Source of the DNA: Auxenochlorella pyrenoidosa
Taxonomy: Eukaryota; Chlorophyta; Trebouxiophyceae; Chlorellales; Chlorellaceae
Length of the DNA: 46,036 bases
Assembly: GCA_001430745.1 (NCBI GenBank)
Contig: KQ481983.1
Coordinates: 2,235,250-2,281,285 of the forward strand
Direction of reading: 5' to 3'
Shown: one piece after another, positions 1 through 10,887 of the stretch
How the letters are laid out: every line of letters starts with the position of its first letter
Numbering within the stretch: position 1 is the stretch's first letter
Notes under the pieces: model-generated
Told to the model about the DNA's origin: nothing
The model's database searches: none
What the model saw: the letters and a program-made list of their open reading frames with translations, nothing else
Translations under genes and position numbers: made by a program

Positions 1-1623
1 GCCCGTCCCAGGCGCGCTGCAGCACGCACGCCGCCGCCGCGTTCCACAGCGGCAGCACCGGGAACAGGAAGCGCACCTCCTTGTGGCCCAGCCCGGAGTA
101 GAGGCCGGCAAAGCCGAGGGCCACGCCCAGCAGGGGCGCGGCGCGGCGCTCCAGCAGCGGCGCCAGCAGGGCCAGCGGGTATGCGGCGTGCAGGGCGCGG
201 GGCAGGGCCGAGGTGAAGTACCAGTGCGCGGGCATCACGCCCCACTCGTGGCTCCTGCGCAGCGGGCCGGGCAGGGGAGCAGACCTGACTGAGAGGGGCC
301 CGGGCTGAATAAGGGCTGACAGTGCGCAGCGCAGCGTGGCGCCCGTACAGCTAGGGAGCGGTGCGCATCCCGTCCTGATCGCCAGCCCCCTCCCCAAAGC
401 GCCCAAGCGGTGCGCTGTGCCTGCGCCAGCTCCCCGCTGCGCCCCTCACTTGTTCAGCACCGTGTTGAAGTACAGCACCTCGCCCTCGGGCCACAGCCAG
501 CGCCGCCAGAAGTACGAGTCCACCGCCACGCTGGCGGCCAGGCTGGCAGCCACCGCAAGCAGGCCGTGGCCGATGCCTGCGGCCAGGCCGACGCGGCGCG
601 AGGCCAGCAGGTGCAGCCCCACCAGGCCCACCAGCAACAGCATGTCGCAGCGGAAGATGACCTGGGCAAGGCGACGGGGGCAGGGGGCAGCACGGGTGAC
701 GCCAGCAGGTGGTGGCGGACGCGCCGCAGCTGGGATGGCACACGCATGGGCCACGGAGCGGGGCGTTGACGGCCTGGGGTTGCATGCAAGTCCCAGCGCA
801 GCTGCGGCACAATGCACGGGCACGTGACGGCGAGCGCCCAGGACCTTTGTGCCCAGCTGCAGGCCGTGCGCCGCCACCCCTTCCCAGCCGCCTCACCGCG
901 GCAGCTGCCAGCAGGTAGATCGGCGGCAGCGGGCTGCCCCCCTGCAGCCACGCCGCCAGGCCCGCGTTCGTGAGCAGCATGGCCAGCACGTTGGGCAGCG
1001 TGCGCGACAGGTAGTAGGGCAGGTGGAACTGCAGCGCCGTGAGCAGCACGAAGGCGGCGGCGGTGGTGCGCCCAAAGCGGCGGCGCACCGCGCGCTGCAG
1101 CAGGGCCAGCGACGCCACCGTGAGGCCGCCCTGCAGCGGGCCAAGGTGAGCGCCGGGCATGGGGCGGCAGGTTGCATGAGGATCAAAAGAGGGGGCTGGC
1201 AGGGGCGGACGGCGCGCTCCGGCACGTGGGCTTGCAACTGAGCACAGCGGCATGTGCACAGGTGAGCCATGCGCAAGGGTTCCCCAACACAGATGTCCCT
1301 ATGCCCACCAGTATCAGGCGCACCACCAGCAGGCCCGCCAGCTTGGGCAGCCCCGCAGCATGCAGCGGCAGCGCTAGGGGCGCTGCAGCACCCGCCACTG
1401 CCAGCGCGCCCAGAAAGGTGCGGGCCACCACCCCAGGGAACTCCAGATGATCAAACTTGCTGACAGCAAGCGGTCCATGGTACAACAAGTCGTGGACAGC
1501 CTGCAGGTTGAAGCTCTCCTCCACTTTGGTGAAGGGCGCAGCAAGCGCGTGAGCCGCCACCACTGCCGCCAGCAGCGCAGTCCAGCCTGCAGGCCGGAGG
1601 GAGCAGCGGGCTCGCCTCCGCAT
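1..1623 (-). CDS. ALG12: ALG12 alpha-1,6-mannosyltransferase (partial, 3' end outside window)
   Basis: Dol-P-Man:Man7GlcNAc2-PP-dolichol alpha-1,6-mannosyltransferase, a multipass ER enzyme (GT22, GT-C fold) that adds the eighth mannose to the N-glycan precursor on the lumenal side. Four exons are visible: 1623-1309, 1130-897, 661-450 and 254-1, with GT-AG introns. Family signatures appear in order: PFTKVEESFNLQAVHDLLYH and DHLEFPGVVARTFLG near the N-terminus, the LQFHLPYYLSRTLPNVLAM segment, VDSYFWRRWLWPEG and YFNTVLNK in exon 3, then HKEVRFLFPVLPLWN in exon 4. These are the conserved blocks of ALG12 as I know them from human and yeast. About 337 residues are visible; the C-terminal third lies beyond the left edge. 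The ATG at 1623 was chosen because a hydrophobic signal-like stretch follows it. The frame stays open upstream to about 1848, so a longer N-terminus is possible but looks non-coding. ALG9 (also GT22) is the main alternative and fits worse. Confidence 0.93.
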
Positions 1624-1888
1624 TTGAATGTCTTCCGATAGGTACACCTTTACACGCAGGTGGCCAAGCAAGACAGGATGCAGCGTGGAGGGATGTGGTC
1701 GGGGCGCACACACCGTCAAACAGCCGATCGCCACGCTCCATGGCTCTGGGATATTCCAGAACCGCGATCGAGAACCAAGGCTTTCCAGGAAGAGCCCAGG
1801 AGGGTTCCTCCTGTTTCCTCTTGTGCCTTTCAAAGTGGCGAGCTTCACAAGAAGGGTATCGAATGCATCGCAAAGATAGAAAGCTCAC

Positions 1889-2270
1889 AATGAATCAGTC
1901 AGTTCATGTGCTGTGGCCGCCACTGCAGCAGGCTCGGCAGCGGCAGGCTTTGGTCTTGCAACCTCCTGGGATCCCGGGCTGGACAAGCACTCCTGTGGCA
2001 TCACTCCTGGGTGTTGATTCTCACATACTGCAGGAATTGGGCAGGCACCGTATTCAGCGACCACTTTAGCCTCAGTTGGAAAATTTATCCTGCCGAAACC
2101 CGCCCTCAGGTCGCCAACGTTCGCGCTCAGGCCGCCAAGCTCCTCTCTGCAGCGTCAAAGCCTCTCCTCAAGCTTCACCGCGACATGTTCCACCTTCTGT
2201 GATAGGTTCTCCAGCGCAATCGCAGACCTCGTATTGAACTTCACCTTGGCAGCCCGCCGCAACACGAAGC
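1889..2270 (-). pseudogene. Degenerate coiled-coil coding sequence (left arm of inverted repeat)
   Basis: On the minus strand this segment reads as one frame broken only by a TGA at about residue 36. The first part is coiled-coil-like (AAKVKFNTRSAIALENLSQK, then VKLEERL, then after the stop EELGGLSANVGDLRAG). A less repetitive tail ends at TGA near 1889. No start codon or upstream exon is evident. The first 160 bases are duplicated in inverted orientation at 2289-2449. I do not recognise the family. It lies 5' of ALG12 and 3' of the ARID gene, in a stretch with visibly lower G+C than its surroundings. It may be a relic of a coiled-coil gene or of a repeat family carrying such a gene. The stop in one copy and a frameshift in the other both argue against a live protein. 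Confidence 0.5.
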
Positions 2271-2449
2271 AGCAGCCGCAACAAGCTCCTTCGTGTTGCG
2301 GCGGGCTGCCAAGGTGGAGTTCGATACGAGGTCAGCGATTGCGCTGGAGAACCTATCACAGAAAGTTGAAAGATATGGAGGTAAAGCTTGAGGAGAGACT
2401 TGGCAGTGCAGAGAAGAAGCTTGGCAGCCTGAGGGCGAACGTTGGCAAC
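2111..2449. repeat. Long imperfect inverted repeat, arms about 160 bp, spacer 19 bp
   Basis: The left arm (2111-2269) and right arm (2289-2449) are reverse complements at roughly 85-88% identity. The inner 75 bases of each arm differ at only about three positions, and divergence grows outward. The centre is flanked by AACACGAAG and CTTCGTGTT. Transcribed from either strand, it would fold into a long hairpin with a 19-base loop. Each arm encodes the same coiled-coil peptide when read outward. The left copy has an in-frame TGA, and the right copy has a one-base insertion after the LENLSQKVE motif. No terminal inverted repeats, target-site duplications or transposase were seen. Confidence 0.85.
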
Positions 2450-2511
2450 CGCGAGTGCATCCCAAATGACCCAGGCCTCCTCAACTGCAGCATGCATGAT
2501 CACCCACAACC

Positions 2512-5500
2512 TCAGCCCACCACCGCAAAGCTCACCAGCTGCCCCACAGCAGTGAATTGCGCCGTGGCGCTGCGCGTGTCCACCCGGGAGGGCAGCTGGA
2601 TCTGCACAGACTCAGGGCTGGGGCCGGCTGCAGCAGAGGCCGCCACTGCAGCCGCCAGCCCGGCAGGCCGCGGCGTTGGCGGCGCCTCAGCGCCGGCTCC
2701 CCCGGGCCCCAGCTCGCCAAGCGCTGCCCCGTCTGCTGCCAGCTCAGCTGCAGCGCTGGGCTGCCGCCGCAGCCGGGGCTCTGCCTTGACAAGCACCAGG
2801 CCGCTGCTCCAGCATCGCACGCTGACCTGCGAGGGCGAGGGCAGCGGGGTGGCTAGCCGGGGGCCTAATGGGCAGGCAGCGAGGGATGCGCAGCGGGCAC
2901 GCTGCCCACCTACTCATGCATGTGGGCCTGCAGTCAATCCCATGTTCATGCTGGCCGTAAGCCTAGCGCTCGCAAGCCCTTCCCGGGGGGGGCCTTCCAG
3001 TGCCTATCCCTCTGCCAATCACAAGCACTCCACCCCGGCCGGCTTGCCTCTTCGATAGACATCCCCGGCAGCAGCATGAACAGCTCAAAGCCAGCAGGCT
3101 GCGAGCCGCTGGTGAAAACCCGATAGTTGCGCCCGCTGGCCACAAGCTTGGGCGGCGGCTGCGGAGAGGGCACGAGGGCCACCTCTGCCGTAGGGTACTG
3201 TGCGAGTGCGCTGGGCAGCGGCGTGGTGCCACGGCTGGTCGGAGGCGCGGTACCTGGCAGCAAGCCGCCTGCCATACCGGCTAAGGGCTGCGCCAGGTCT
3301 GCCAGCGCCAGCTGCGAGGCTGTGCCGCCCAGGCCCTGCCCAAAGAGCGCCGGATTTGGTGCGGCTGCCGCGCCACCGCCCGCGCTGCCCGGCAGCTCCT
3401 CTGTGCGTGCACGCTTGGCAGGCTGCCCCTCTTCTGCGGGCCCCAGGTCGCGGGATCCCAGCAGCGCCAGCGGCTGCGGCGCTGGCCTGCCCTGCTGCCG
3501 CCCGTCGGCAAACACCCAGTGCTCAAAGCCCAGGGCAAGCTCCTCCTCCTCGCCGTCGTCGTACAGCACGGTGTGCATCTGCAGGGGGGCGAGGGGCCGG
3601 GCGTGCACCCCGCGTGGAGATGCGTGGAGATTCAAAGCCCGAGTGCGCTGCGCTCGCATGGGCGCGTCGGCATGCGTTGGGCATGCAGCAGGGGCGCGGG
3701 CGGGAGATACCTGTGTGAGAGGGTCATAGGCCGTGACTGCAGGTGGCAAGGGCAGAAAGGAGGCACGGGGCAGCGCTTGCTCCAGGAAGTTCCAGGAGCG
3801 CCGGGGGCTGCCACGACGAGGGCCTCTGCACCACAGGCTCGCGCCTCAGCCAGGGCCTGGCCCCATCACACACGTTCAGCACACCATGAAGCTTGCCGGG
3901 ATGTGCGGAGATGCAACCCCGGGGAGCAAGCGCATGCCTGCCAGCCCCTCACTGGTGCCGTAGAAGAAGACGGCATCGTTGTCCCACCAGATGCCTATCC
4001 TGCGCCCCACCATGCCCTCGGCAGACCCCGCCCCCTCGGGCTGCGTGGTGCGCATGCGGGCGGCGCGTGCTGCACGCTGCACCGCGGGAGCAGCAGGGCA
4101 TGAGCGCTGTATCATATATATATACTAAGCAGCCGCGAGCAGTAGGGACCAGGCGGGCATGTCACCAAGTGAGGTGGCGGGCCCGCTGCAGGGGCGAGCT
4201 GCCGCAGATGCGGCATCGGCAGCAGCAGGCGCCTCACCAGCGGGCGCTGGCTGGAGGACGGTCGGGCAGCGGGCCCGGCCACTGCCGTCTCCCCTGGCCC
4301 CGCCGCAACCGTCTGCTGGGAGCCCTCGGGCACAGCTGCCGACGGCAGGCTGAGGCTGGGCAGGAAGGCGGGCAGCGCAGGCGGCATCTGCTCCAGCTCC
4401 ATGGCCGCCACGCCCCCAAGCTCGGCCCCTGCTGCTGCCCCTGGCGCTGCCTTGAGGGAGGAGGCTGCCCGGGCACTGCCAGCTGGCCTGGAGGGCCTGG
4501 GGCCGCTGCTGGCGCGGGAGCGGGAGCGGGCACGGGAGGGAGGGCGGGGCAGCTGCCGCAGGGACGTCACTGGCACCGCTGCCTCCACCGCCGGCCCAGG
4601 CAGCCCCAGCCCTGGCTCCTGCTTGATCTGCTGCTGCTCAGTCTGCATGGGTGCTGGCAGCAGCAACTGCATGGGCTCTAGCTGTGCGTGCTGCGCGCGC
4701 TCCCTCGCCGACACCGCCGCCACTGCAGCAGCCACAACAGCCGCTGCCGCTTCGTCAGCCTCTGTTTCTGCCTCCTCCTGCAGCCGCTGCTGCCCCCGCG
4801 TGTGCATGCTGTCAGAGGCTGCACCAGCCCGCAGGGAAGCAGTGGGCGCTGCAGGGGTGGGCCTGGCTGGCTTTGGCTGGGGCCTGGGGCTGGGCCGCGC
4901 CTTCTTGGCGCCAGCTGGCCTGGTGCCAGCCTCGGGGCTGGCAGCAGGCCCCTCCAGCGGGATCTCTGCATTGATGTCCCCCGCCATGTACGCCTGCAGC
5001 AGTCTTGCCAGTGGTCTTTCAACTGGCTGAAGGGCCCTGGCATGAGTTGGGAGGTTGACCCAGGCCCTGCGCTGCCTGCACTGCGGCACAAGCAGGACCA
5101 GCCGCTGCCCCTCCAGGCTGCTCGAGCGGCGTCAGCCGAGTGCTCCTACCAAGCCCTGCACGCCCGGTGCCGCTCTTGGTCTGTGCGCGCCGCCGCAAAG
5201 CAGCTGCCCGCCAGCCCGCCTACCCGCCCGCCGGCCCCAGATCGCCCCCAATAAGTGGCTCACCTTTTCAAACTCCAGCAGCTTGGTGGCGTAGATGCGC
5301 TTGGTTTGGAAGGACAGGTCTGCCGGGAATAGGAAAACTTGCATGAGCGCAGGGTTGCAGCAAGAGGGTGCCCCTTGCAGAACGCGTTGACCGGCATGCC
5401 AGTGGAGAGCAGACGTGCTGCTTGCCAGGTGGGCTGGGGCTCCCTGTCAAACGGGGGTGCCAGCGCACCCGTCATGCTGGAGGGCGGGTTGAACATGCGG

Positions 5501-6821
5501 CCGATGCGGGCTGCAGTGTGGGGCGGTGAGAAGCGTTGCGGAATGGGGCAGGCGTGGCTGCGAGCCTCTGTAGAGTGGCGAGGGTGTCTGGAAGGGGCTC
5601 AGATCCCCCATGCCACACCTGCAAGGTTCTACTGTGGCCGTCCTGCGCGGCAAGCCAGCCTGAGCAGAGAGGCAGCAGGGAGGCGGCGGCGCCTCACCCC
5701 AGCCCTTGTGCCGCACCACCTCGTCGTGCCCGCCCTGCTTGTACACCGCACGGAACAGCTTGAGCAGGTCCATGGCGGCACGGTGGAACAGGGGGGGCTG
5801 CGGGGGCCAGGGGCGAGTGTGGTGGGGCGGAGTGCAAGGGATCACGGCAGCCAGCAAGGGCGGCAGGAAGGGGGCCATGCTGGGCAGTGCTCCGTGACGC
5901 CCTGCGGCTTGGTATGCGGCTGAGTGGGGCTGCTGTGTCTGTAAAATGGAAGAATAGGCTCAAGCAGATGGGTTTTGGCTGTTGAGGGAGCTTGACCAGG
6001 GCATGGAGAGGATGCCGCAGCCGCCGGGCAGCCAATCCCCAGCGGGCACGGGGCCTGGAGGGCAAAGAGACAGCTGCAATCCGCAACTTGCTGCAGAGCC
6101 AGCCTCATCAAAGGCAATAGAACCGCAGGCAGTTGCACGGGCGCTGCCATCTCACCGTGGCGTCCAGGTTGCGTGACAACATGAAGCGCTTCCACACCTG
6201 CGTGTGCATGGGAGCGAGGGGCCACGACCGGGCACGCTGTTGTGGGATGTCGTATGCAAAGGGGGCAAAGGGAAAGCCGGCCTGTACTGCCCAGTGCTGC
6301 AAGTCATGCTGCTCCTTCTGGTGTGGCAACACACTGCTGCTGCTGCCAGCAAACAAACTCACCCTCATAAACTGCTCACGGCTCCGGACAACCAGCTTCC
6401 CGCTGCTGGCTGCCGCTGCTGGTAGTGCCTCACGGCCGCCACTGCCGCCATCGTGCTCTTCCACCCCCTCCAGCCCACCGCCCTGCCCGCCGCTCGCAAT
6501 CCCCTCTGCTGTGACAGAGGGGCTGCCAGCACTGGCAGGCAGCATCTCCGACTCGGGCTCAGCCGGGCCAGCGGCGGCGCTGGCGGGCTCTGTCCCGACC
6601 TCACTAGGCGGCAGGCTCGCCAGGCCGGCCTCCTCCAGCTGCCCCGCACTCTCTGCAGCGGCAATACTCTGCTCTTGCGCCTGGGAAGGCAGGCCAGCAG
6701 ACATTGGAAGCTCGTGTGCAGGCCCGAGCGGCCTAGGCGCCTGGGGAGACGCTGCGACTGTCCAAGGGGCCGCGGCGCCGCGTGGGCCCAGGTCGCCTTC
6801 AGGGCCCTGCCCCACGTCCAT
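2512..6821 (-). CDS. ARID (BRIGHT) and Tudor-like domain chromatin protein
   Basis: Predicted nuclear DNA/chromatin-binding protein of about 850 residues in ten exons: 6821-6363, 6197-6156, 5797-5698, 5510-5469, 5319-5264, ~4993-4166, ~4106-3953, 3736-3711, 3578-3048, 2826-2512. The ATG at 6821 opens a 150-residue acidic, low-complexity region. An ARID domain spans about residues 145-233: SREQFM, FMLSRNLDAT, then MDLLKLFRAVYKQGGHDEVV, KGWGARIGRMFNPPSSMT and LSFQTKRIYATKLLEFEK. A long Pro/Ala/Gln linker follows. A Tudor-like fold is then assembled from three exons: RRIGIWWDNDAVFFYGT, ITAYDPLTQ and MHTVLYDDGEEEELAL. This resembles the Tudor segment of plant PDS5 and related proteins. The tail holds an NYRVF segment and a final 105-codon exon (stop at 2512). 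The last intron starts with GC. Exon boundaries in the linker (around 4993 and 4106) have alternatives. The gene is divergent from the GT61 gene. Confidence 0.8.
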
Positions 6822-7006
6822 TGTGGTCGGCTGTCAGCCAGAGGGATGCCAGAAAACTCAATAAGATCGTTTTGAGACTGCCGCGGGTCCAGTATTCGGC
6901 TATCCACCTGCATGGGACGCTTGCTCGCCTGGACGTCTTCCCCTCTGCTCCTGCTCTGGAGGGACTGCTCTCGGCGTGGCACTGTGGCAAGGGGTACACG
7001 AGGAAG
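6822..7006. promoter_or_regulatory. Short divergent intergenic region (ARID-Tudor / GT61)
   Basis: Only 185 bases separate the two proposed start codons, so the genes probably share a bidirectional promoter or have overlapping 5' UTRs. The GT61 frame stays open leftward to 6782 and could overlap the ARID first exon if a non-ATG start were used. I prefer ATG 7007. No TATA box is evident. Confidence 0.5.
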
Positions 7007-10000
7007 ATGCGAGCGAGCGGAGCGAAGCCAGAAAGAGCTGCTTGCAAGGCGTCTGTAGGCCTGCTCGGCGCGCTCATTGATGCAGCAAGCAAAGAGCGTG
7101 CCAACAGAAGCCTCCGTGTCAGGGAGGCGAGCAGGCACGTGTGCCGCCGCCATTGGTACAGCAGCGGCAGCTGCTCCGTCCCCCTGCTGCTGGCCCTGCT
7201 CGCAGCCTGCTTGGGGTGTGCACTGCTTCTTGGCACGTGTATGGAAGCTGCAGGCCTCGCCAAACCTCATTTGGCAGTCCGCAAGGCGAGCAGCCAGCCG
7301 GGTGCAGCTGCTGCCACCCAGCGGCCGCAGCGGCCCATCCAGGCACCACGGCCTCTGGAGGTGGCAGTGCTGGGGCAACGGCTGTCAGCTGAGCACCTCG
7401 GCATGTTTGGTGCCCCAGGAGCGGAGCATGCAGTGCATGTTGAGCAACATCCCCCGGGCATTGCTGAAGATGAACAGCTACGGCTGGAGCATGGAGACGT
7501 TGGTGACAGCAACGGCAGCAAACCACATGCACCAGATGATGTCGAGGCAGCGCGACAGGAGCTGGCAGAGCTTCAACGCCACGTGGCGCAGCACGGCCCG
7601 GCAGGCGAGTTCTACGGCACGGGCTGCCGCTGGAGGGAGGTGCCGCGCGCGCCCACAGCAGCCAGCAACGCGCGATGCGTGCTGAAGAACCGGCGCGGCG
7701 CCATGTTTGGAGGCACCGAGTCTGTGTGGGGCTGCCACTCGTACGAGTACTGGCACACCAAGCAGCAGGGCTGGAGCGCGGAGCAGCCAGCTGCCTGCCG
7801 CGTGCAGGCGGTCCCGCTGGCAGCCTTTGCCGCCCAGCAGGAGGCGCTGCGTCGCGGCAGCAACAGCAGCAGGCAGAGCAGCGGTATTGGCACCAGCACC
7901 TGGGGCCTGCAGGACCTGGAGCAGCAGCGTCGGGAGCGAGAACAGCAGCAGCAAGCTCCGGCAGCTGGGCGGCAGCATGCGGGAGGCGCAGATGTGGCCA
8001 CCCCCCCTGGCACAGCTGCCAGAGCGCCGGCTGTGCAGGCGGCGCCGGCACGCCGCTGGCGGCGCGCCGACGTGGCCTCCGACTCCGCCTGCACCACCCA
8101 CTTCTGCGTGCTGCGAAATGTGTGGTACAACAACGGGCGCTTCTTCTACCTGGCAGACACGCACACCCCGCCCCTGCCCAGCGCCAGCTGGCAGCTGGGC
8201 CGCAACAGGGCCAACAGCGTGCTGCACGTGCGCAGCGCCGTCGACTTTGCGACCGGAGTGGATGCCAGGGTGGTGCGCGGGGAGACGGCGGTGAGGGGCA
8301 GGGGGGGAGGGAGGTCGAGGCGCGTTGCACCGGCTTCCAAACCGCCAGCCTCGCCCATGCAGCGCAGCCTGCTCCCAAGCCCTGCCAGCCACGTGCATGC
8401 ATGCGCTGTAGTGCCATCAGCAACCTGCATGCTGTGTGCCCCCTGTCCATGCACCAGGTGCTGGACTACCACTTCTTCCTGCACCCCCGGGCCCTGGGAC
8501 ACTGGCAGGAGATGCTGCTGCCGCTGTTCAGGTGAGGGCGGCCCGAGCGGCGGCTGCCCCGCCTATGAAGGTCCCGGGCTCACACACCAGCATGCCCTTC
8601 CTGTCCCTATGCCCCCAGCATCCTGCGGCGGGAGCCGCTGGTGCGCCGCACCCCCGACCAAGTGCTGCTGCTGTACCAGCAGCGGGCCAACCTGTGCAGC
8701 TGGCTGAGGGCCGTGCTGGCGGTGGTGCTGGGCGTGCCGCCTGGCCGCGACCTGCCGCCGCTACTGTTCCAGGAGGTAGGACTGCTTTTATTCCTTTTGG
8801 CACCGCATTGAGGGATAGATCCGCGGGCAGCGCATAAGGGTTGCAGCTACCGGGGGATTGCATCCGGCGTCCGCGGGCGCAGGCGGTCGCCCATCCAAGG
8901 CATGCCCCCTGTGCCCCCTGCCCTTCTCCTGCCGCCTGCAGGAGGTGGCCGAGCCCCTGGACCAGGTGCACCAGCTGCTGGAGGGCGTGCGGCCGGGGGA
9001 GTGGCTGATGTTCGAGCAGGCAAGCGGCGGGCATGGAGGCCTCCTGTTTGGGCAGGGCAGAGCGCTTATGCATGCATGCTCTGCCCTGCAAGTGGGTTTC
9101 CAAAAGTGTACAGCAGCAGAAGGAGGGGGGTGCAGCAAGCAGGAGCCTGCTTTTCTGCACCGCAGGTGCTGTGGGCCCGCGATGTGTTCATGGGCGGCAA
9201 CCGCGGCTGCGATAGTCGCCTGGATGCGCAGCTGCTACGCTCCCTGGTCTATGCCCAGTACGGCCTCCCTGCCCCCCCATTCACTTACGACTCACAAGCT
9301 GGGAACGCTACCACTCCTCCCACTTCTGCTGGGTTCGACAGCACCCACGGGCGCACTCCAGTTGTGCATGCTGAGTCTGCTGAGCTGGCGCCACGGCTGC
9401 CAGGCCTGCCTCCCGGACAGCCGCTGCGCATCCTGCTGCAGCGCAAGAGCGCCAACCGGCGGCTGGTGAACGAGGCAGAAATGGTGGAGGTGCTGCGAGG
9501 CTTTGGGGAGGTGAGACCACCACGATGCCTTGGTCTGTGCGGCTAACACATGGGTGTCACTTAGGAGTTGCCAGGGTTGCCACTTAAAGTAAAGCTGCCC
9601 ACTGCACCTCACAGGTGCATGTCGCGGAGTTTGGCGCAGGGGCCACCTTCAGGGAGCAGCTGGAGGCCGTGGCCTCTGCCGACCTCTTTGTGTCGGCGCA
9701 CACCTCCAACCTGGCCAACGCCCTCTTCCTGCGGCCTGGGGCCGCTGTGGTGGAGGTGCTCATGAGGAACTGGGCATGGGAAGGTGAGGCATGCATGCCT
9801 CTGCGTGCCTCTGCAGCCGACACAGTGGAGGCTAGATGCTGCACTGGTCTCAAGCATTACAGCTTGCGTGACAGGCCAGGCACTGCCCTCAGAAATTTCT
9901 TTAAAGCCAGCATGGCTTGCGCATCAGTGGCTGGCAAGTCTGACTGCTCTCGTTGCTGCGCTGGCCCCGGGCAGGCATCGACCGCTTCTTCCAGTCGCTG

Positions 10001-10598
10001 ACGGCTCAGCTGGGGGATGTGCACCACTATGCCCTGCGCGCCCAGGGCCCCAACGAAACGCTCTTCATGAACCCCGCCCTGGAGCGGCTGTTTGCACACC
10101 TGCCACCTGAGGAGTGCTACACACAGGCAAGTTGATGTGCATGTGTGAAGCGCTGTTGGCAGGTGTGGGGCCAGGCAGGCCACCCCCATACGCTTGCATT
10201 GGTGGTAGAGCGGGCTAGGGATCGCACGATGCACATGATGCCCAGCATACCCGCACCATGCGCACTGGACCCTTCTGCCTGCGTAGGAGTGCGTGGAGGC
10301 GCTGACAATGACAAACCTGCATGTCAACACCACCGCCCTGCGTGCCCTGCTGGCCGAGGCAGTACCACACATCCGGGCAGGTGCCAGCGTGGCAGACGCG
10401 GCGCTGCCCTGGCCGCAGCTGCCCTGGGGCCCCACCCAGGCAGCCCCTGATGCAGAGGCAGCGCAGCAGGTGGGCGAGGGGCCTGCAGTGGCCAGGCCGC
10501 CGCTGCGGCAGCTGGCGAAGCGCCTGCTGGATGTGGACCCGTCGCCCGACCGGCTGCCCGAGGTGGACATCTGGTGCCGCGCCCTGGGCAGGTGCTGA
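7007..10598 (+). CDS. GT61-like type II membrane glycosyltransferase
   Basis: Probable Golgi/ER glycosyltransferase of the DUF563/GT61 type (the family of plant xylosyl/arabinosyltransferases and EOGT). Eight exons: 7007-8290, 8458-8531, 8619-8775, 8942-9019, 9166-9510, 9615-9783, 9975-10126, 10287-10598. They total 2571 nt (856 aa), in frame throughout. The N-terminal cytosolic tail is followed by one hydrophobic anchor (VPLLLALLAACLGCALLLG, about residues 57-76), giving type II topology, then a Gln-rich stem. The catalytic part shows WARDVFMGG, LRILLQRKSANRRLVNEAEM, a Phe-Arg-Glu-Gln segment, and ADLFVSAHTSNLANALFLRP followed by GAAVVEV. This matches the GT61 core, but the usual HGAGLTN reads HTSNLAN. 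About 150 residues beyond the core are unassigned. Introns 4 and 7 begin with GC (9020 and 10127). No other donor there joins the conserved frame. Donor sugar and acceptor cannot be told from sequence. Confidence 0.8.
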
Positions 10599-10887
10599 CA
10601 GGCCAACTCTCGGTTGAGAGCAGACAATGGTGCTTCTCCTCAATGCTCAACCAGTTCAGAGAGTGGCATTAATGTTGTGTGGTACATGTGATGTTGGCAT
10701 TGTGACTGCGGCAGTAAAGAGGAAGGATCTGCCAAGCTTGCCCCGGCAGAACAAAGAGAGGAGACACAGCGGTACAAGCACAGGAGCGTGGCAGTACAAA
10801 GAATACAGACCAATTGTGGTCTCGAAGGAGGGGGGATGGGCAGACTGCCGCGAGGTAGGGCCAGCCCCGGGCCCCAGCTTGCTGCCC
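10599..10887. other. Convergent 3' intergenic region (GT61 / VPS53)
   Basis: The 289 bases between the two convergent stop codons must hold both 3' UTRs. No TGTAA is present on either strand in the expected sense. I see nothing else here. Confidence 0.5.

Larger units (their letters stand above)
1624..2511. other. Intergenic region between ALG12 and the ARID-Tudor gene
   Basis: The 5' side of ALG12 (about 1624-1888) contains no recognisable coding exon. It includes the sequence CAGCCGATCGCCAC near 1727, about 100 bases upstream of the ALG12 ATG. The rest is the degenerate coiled-coil segment and the inverted repeat described separately. The ARID gene 3' UTR should lie at the right end, but I see no TGTAA on the minus strand there. 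Confidence 0.6.

Noticed and set aside
336..1259. Overlapping long open frames on both strands across the ALG12 gene, including one plus-strand frame of 163 codons
   Set aside because: They are Ala/Arg/Pro-rich shadow frames caused by high G+C. The spliced minus-strand ALG12 model explains the region.
2150..2160. In-frame TGA in the coiled-coil segment read as selenocysteine
   Set aside because: The other arm of the repeat has a glycine codon at that place, and coiled-coil context gives no reason for selenocysteine. Simple decay is more likely.
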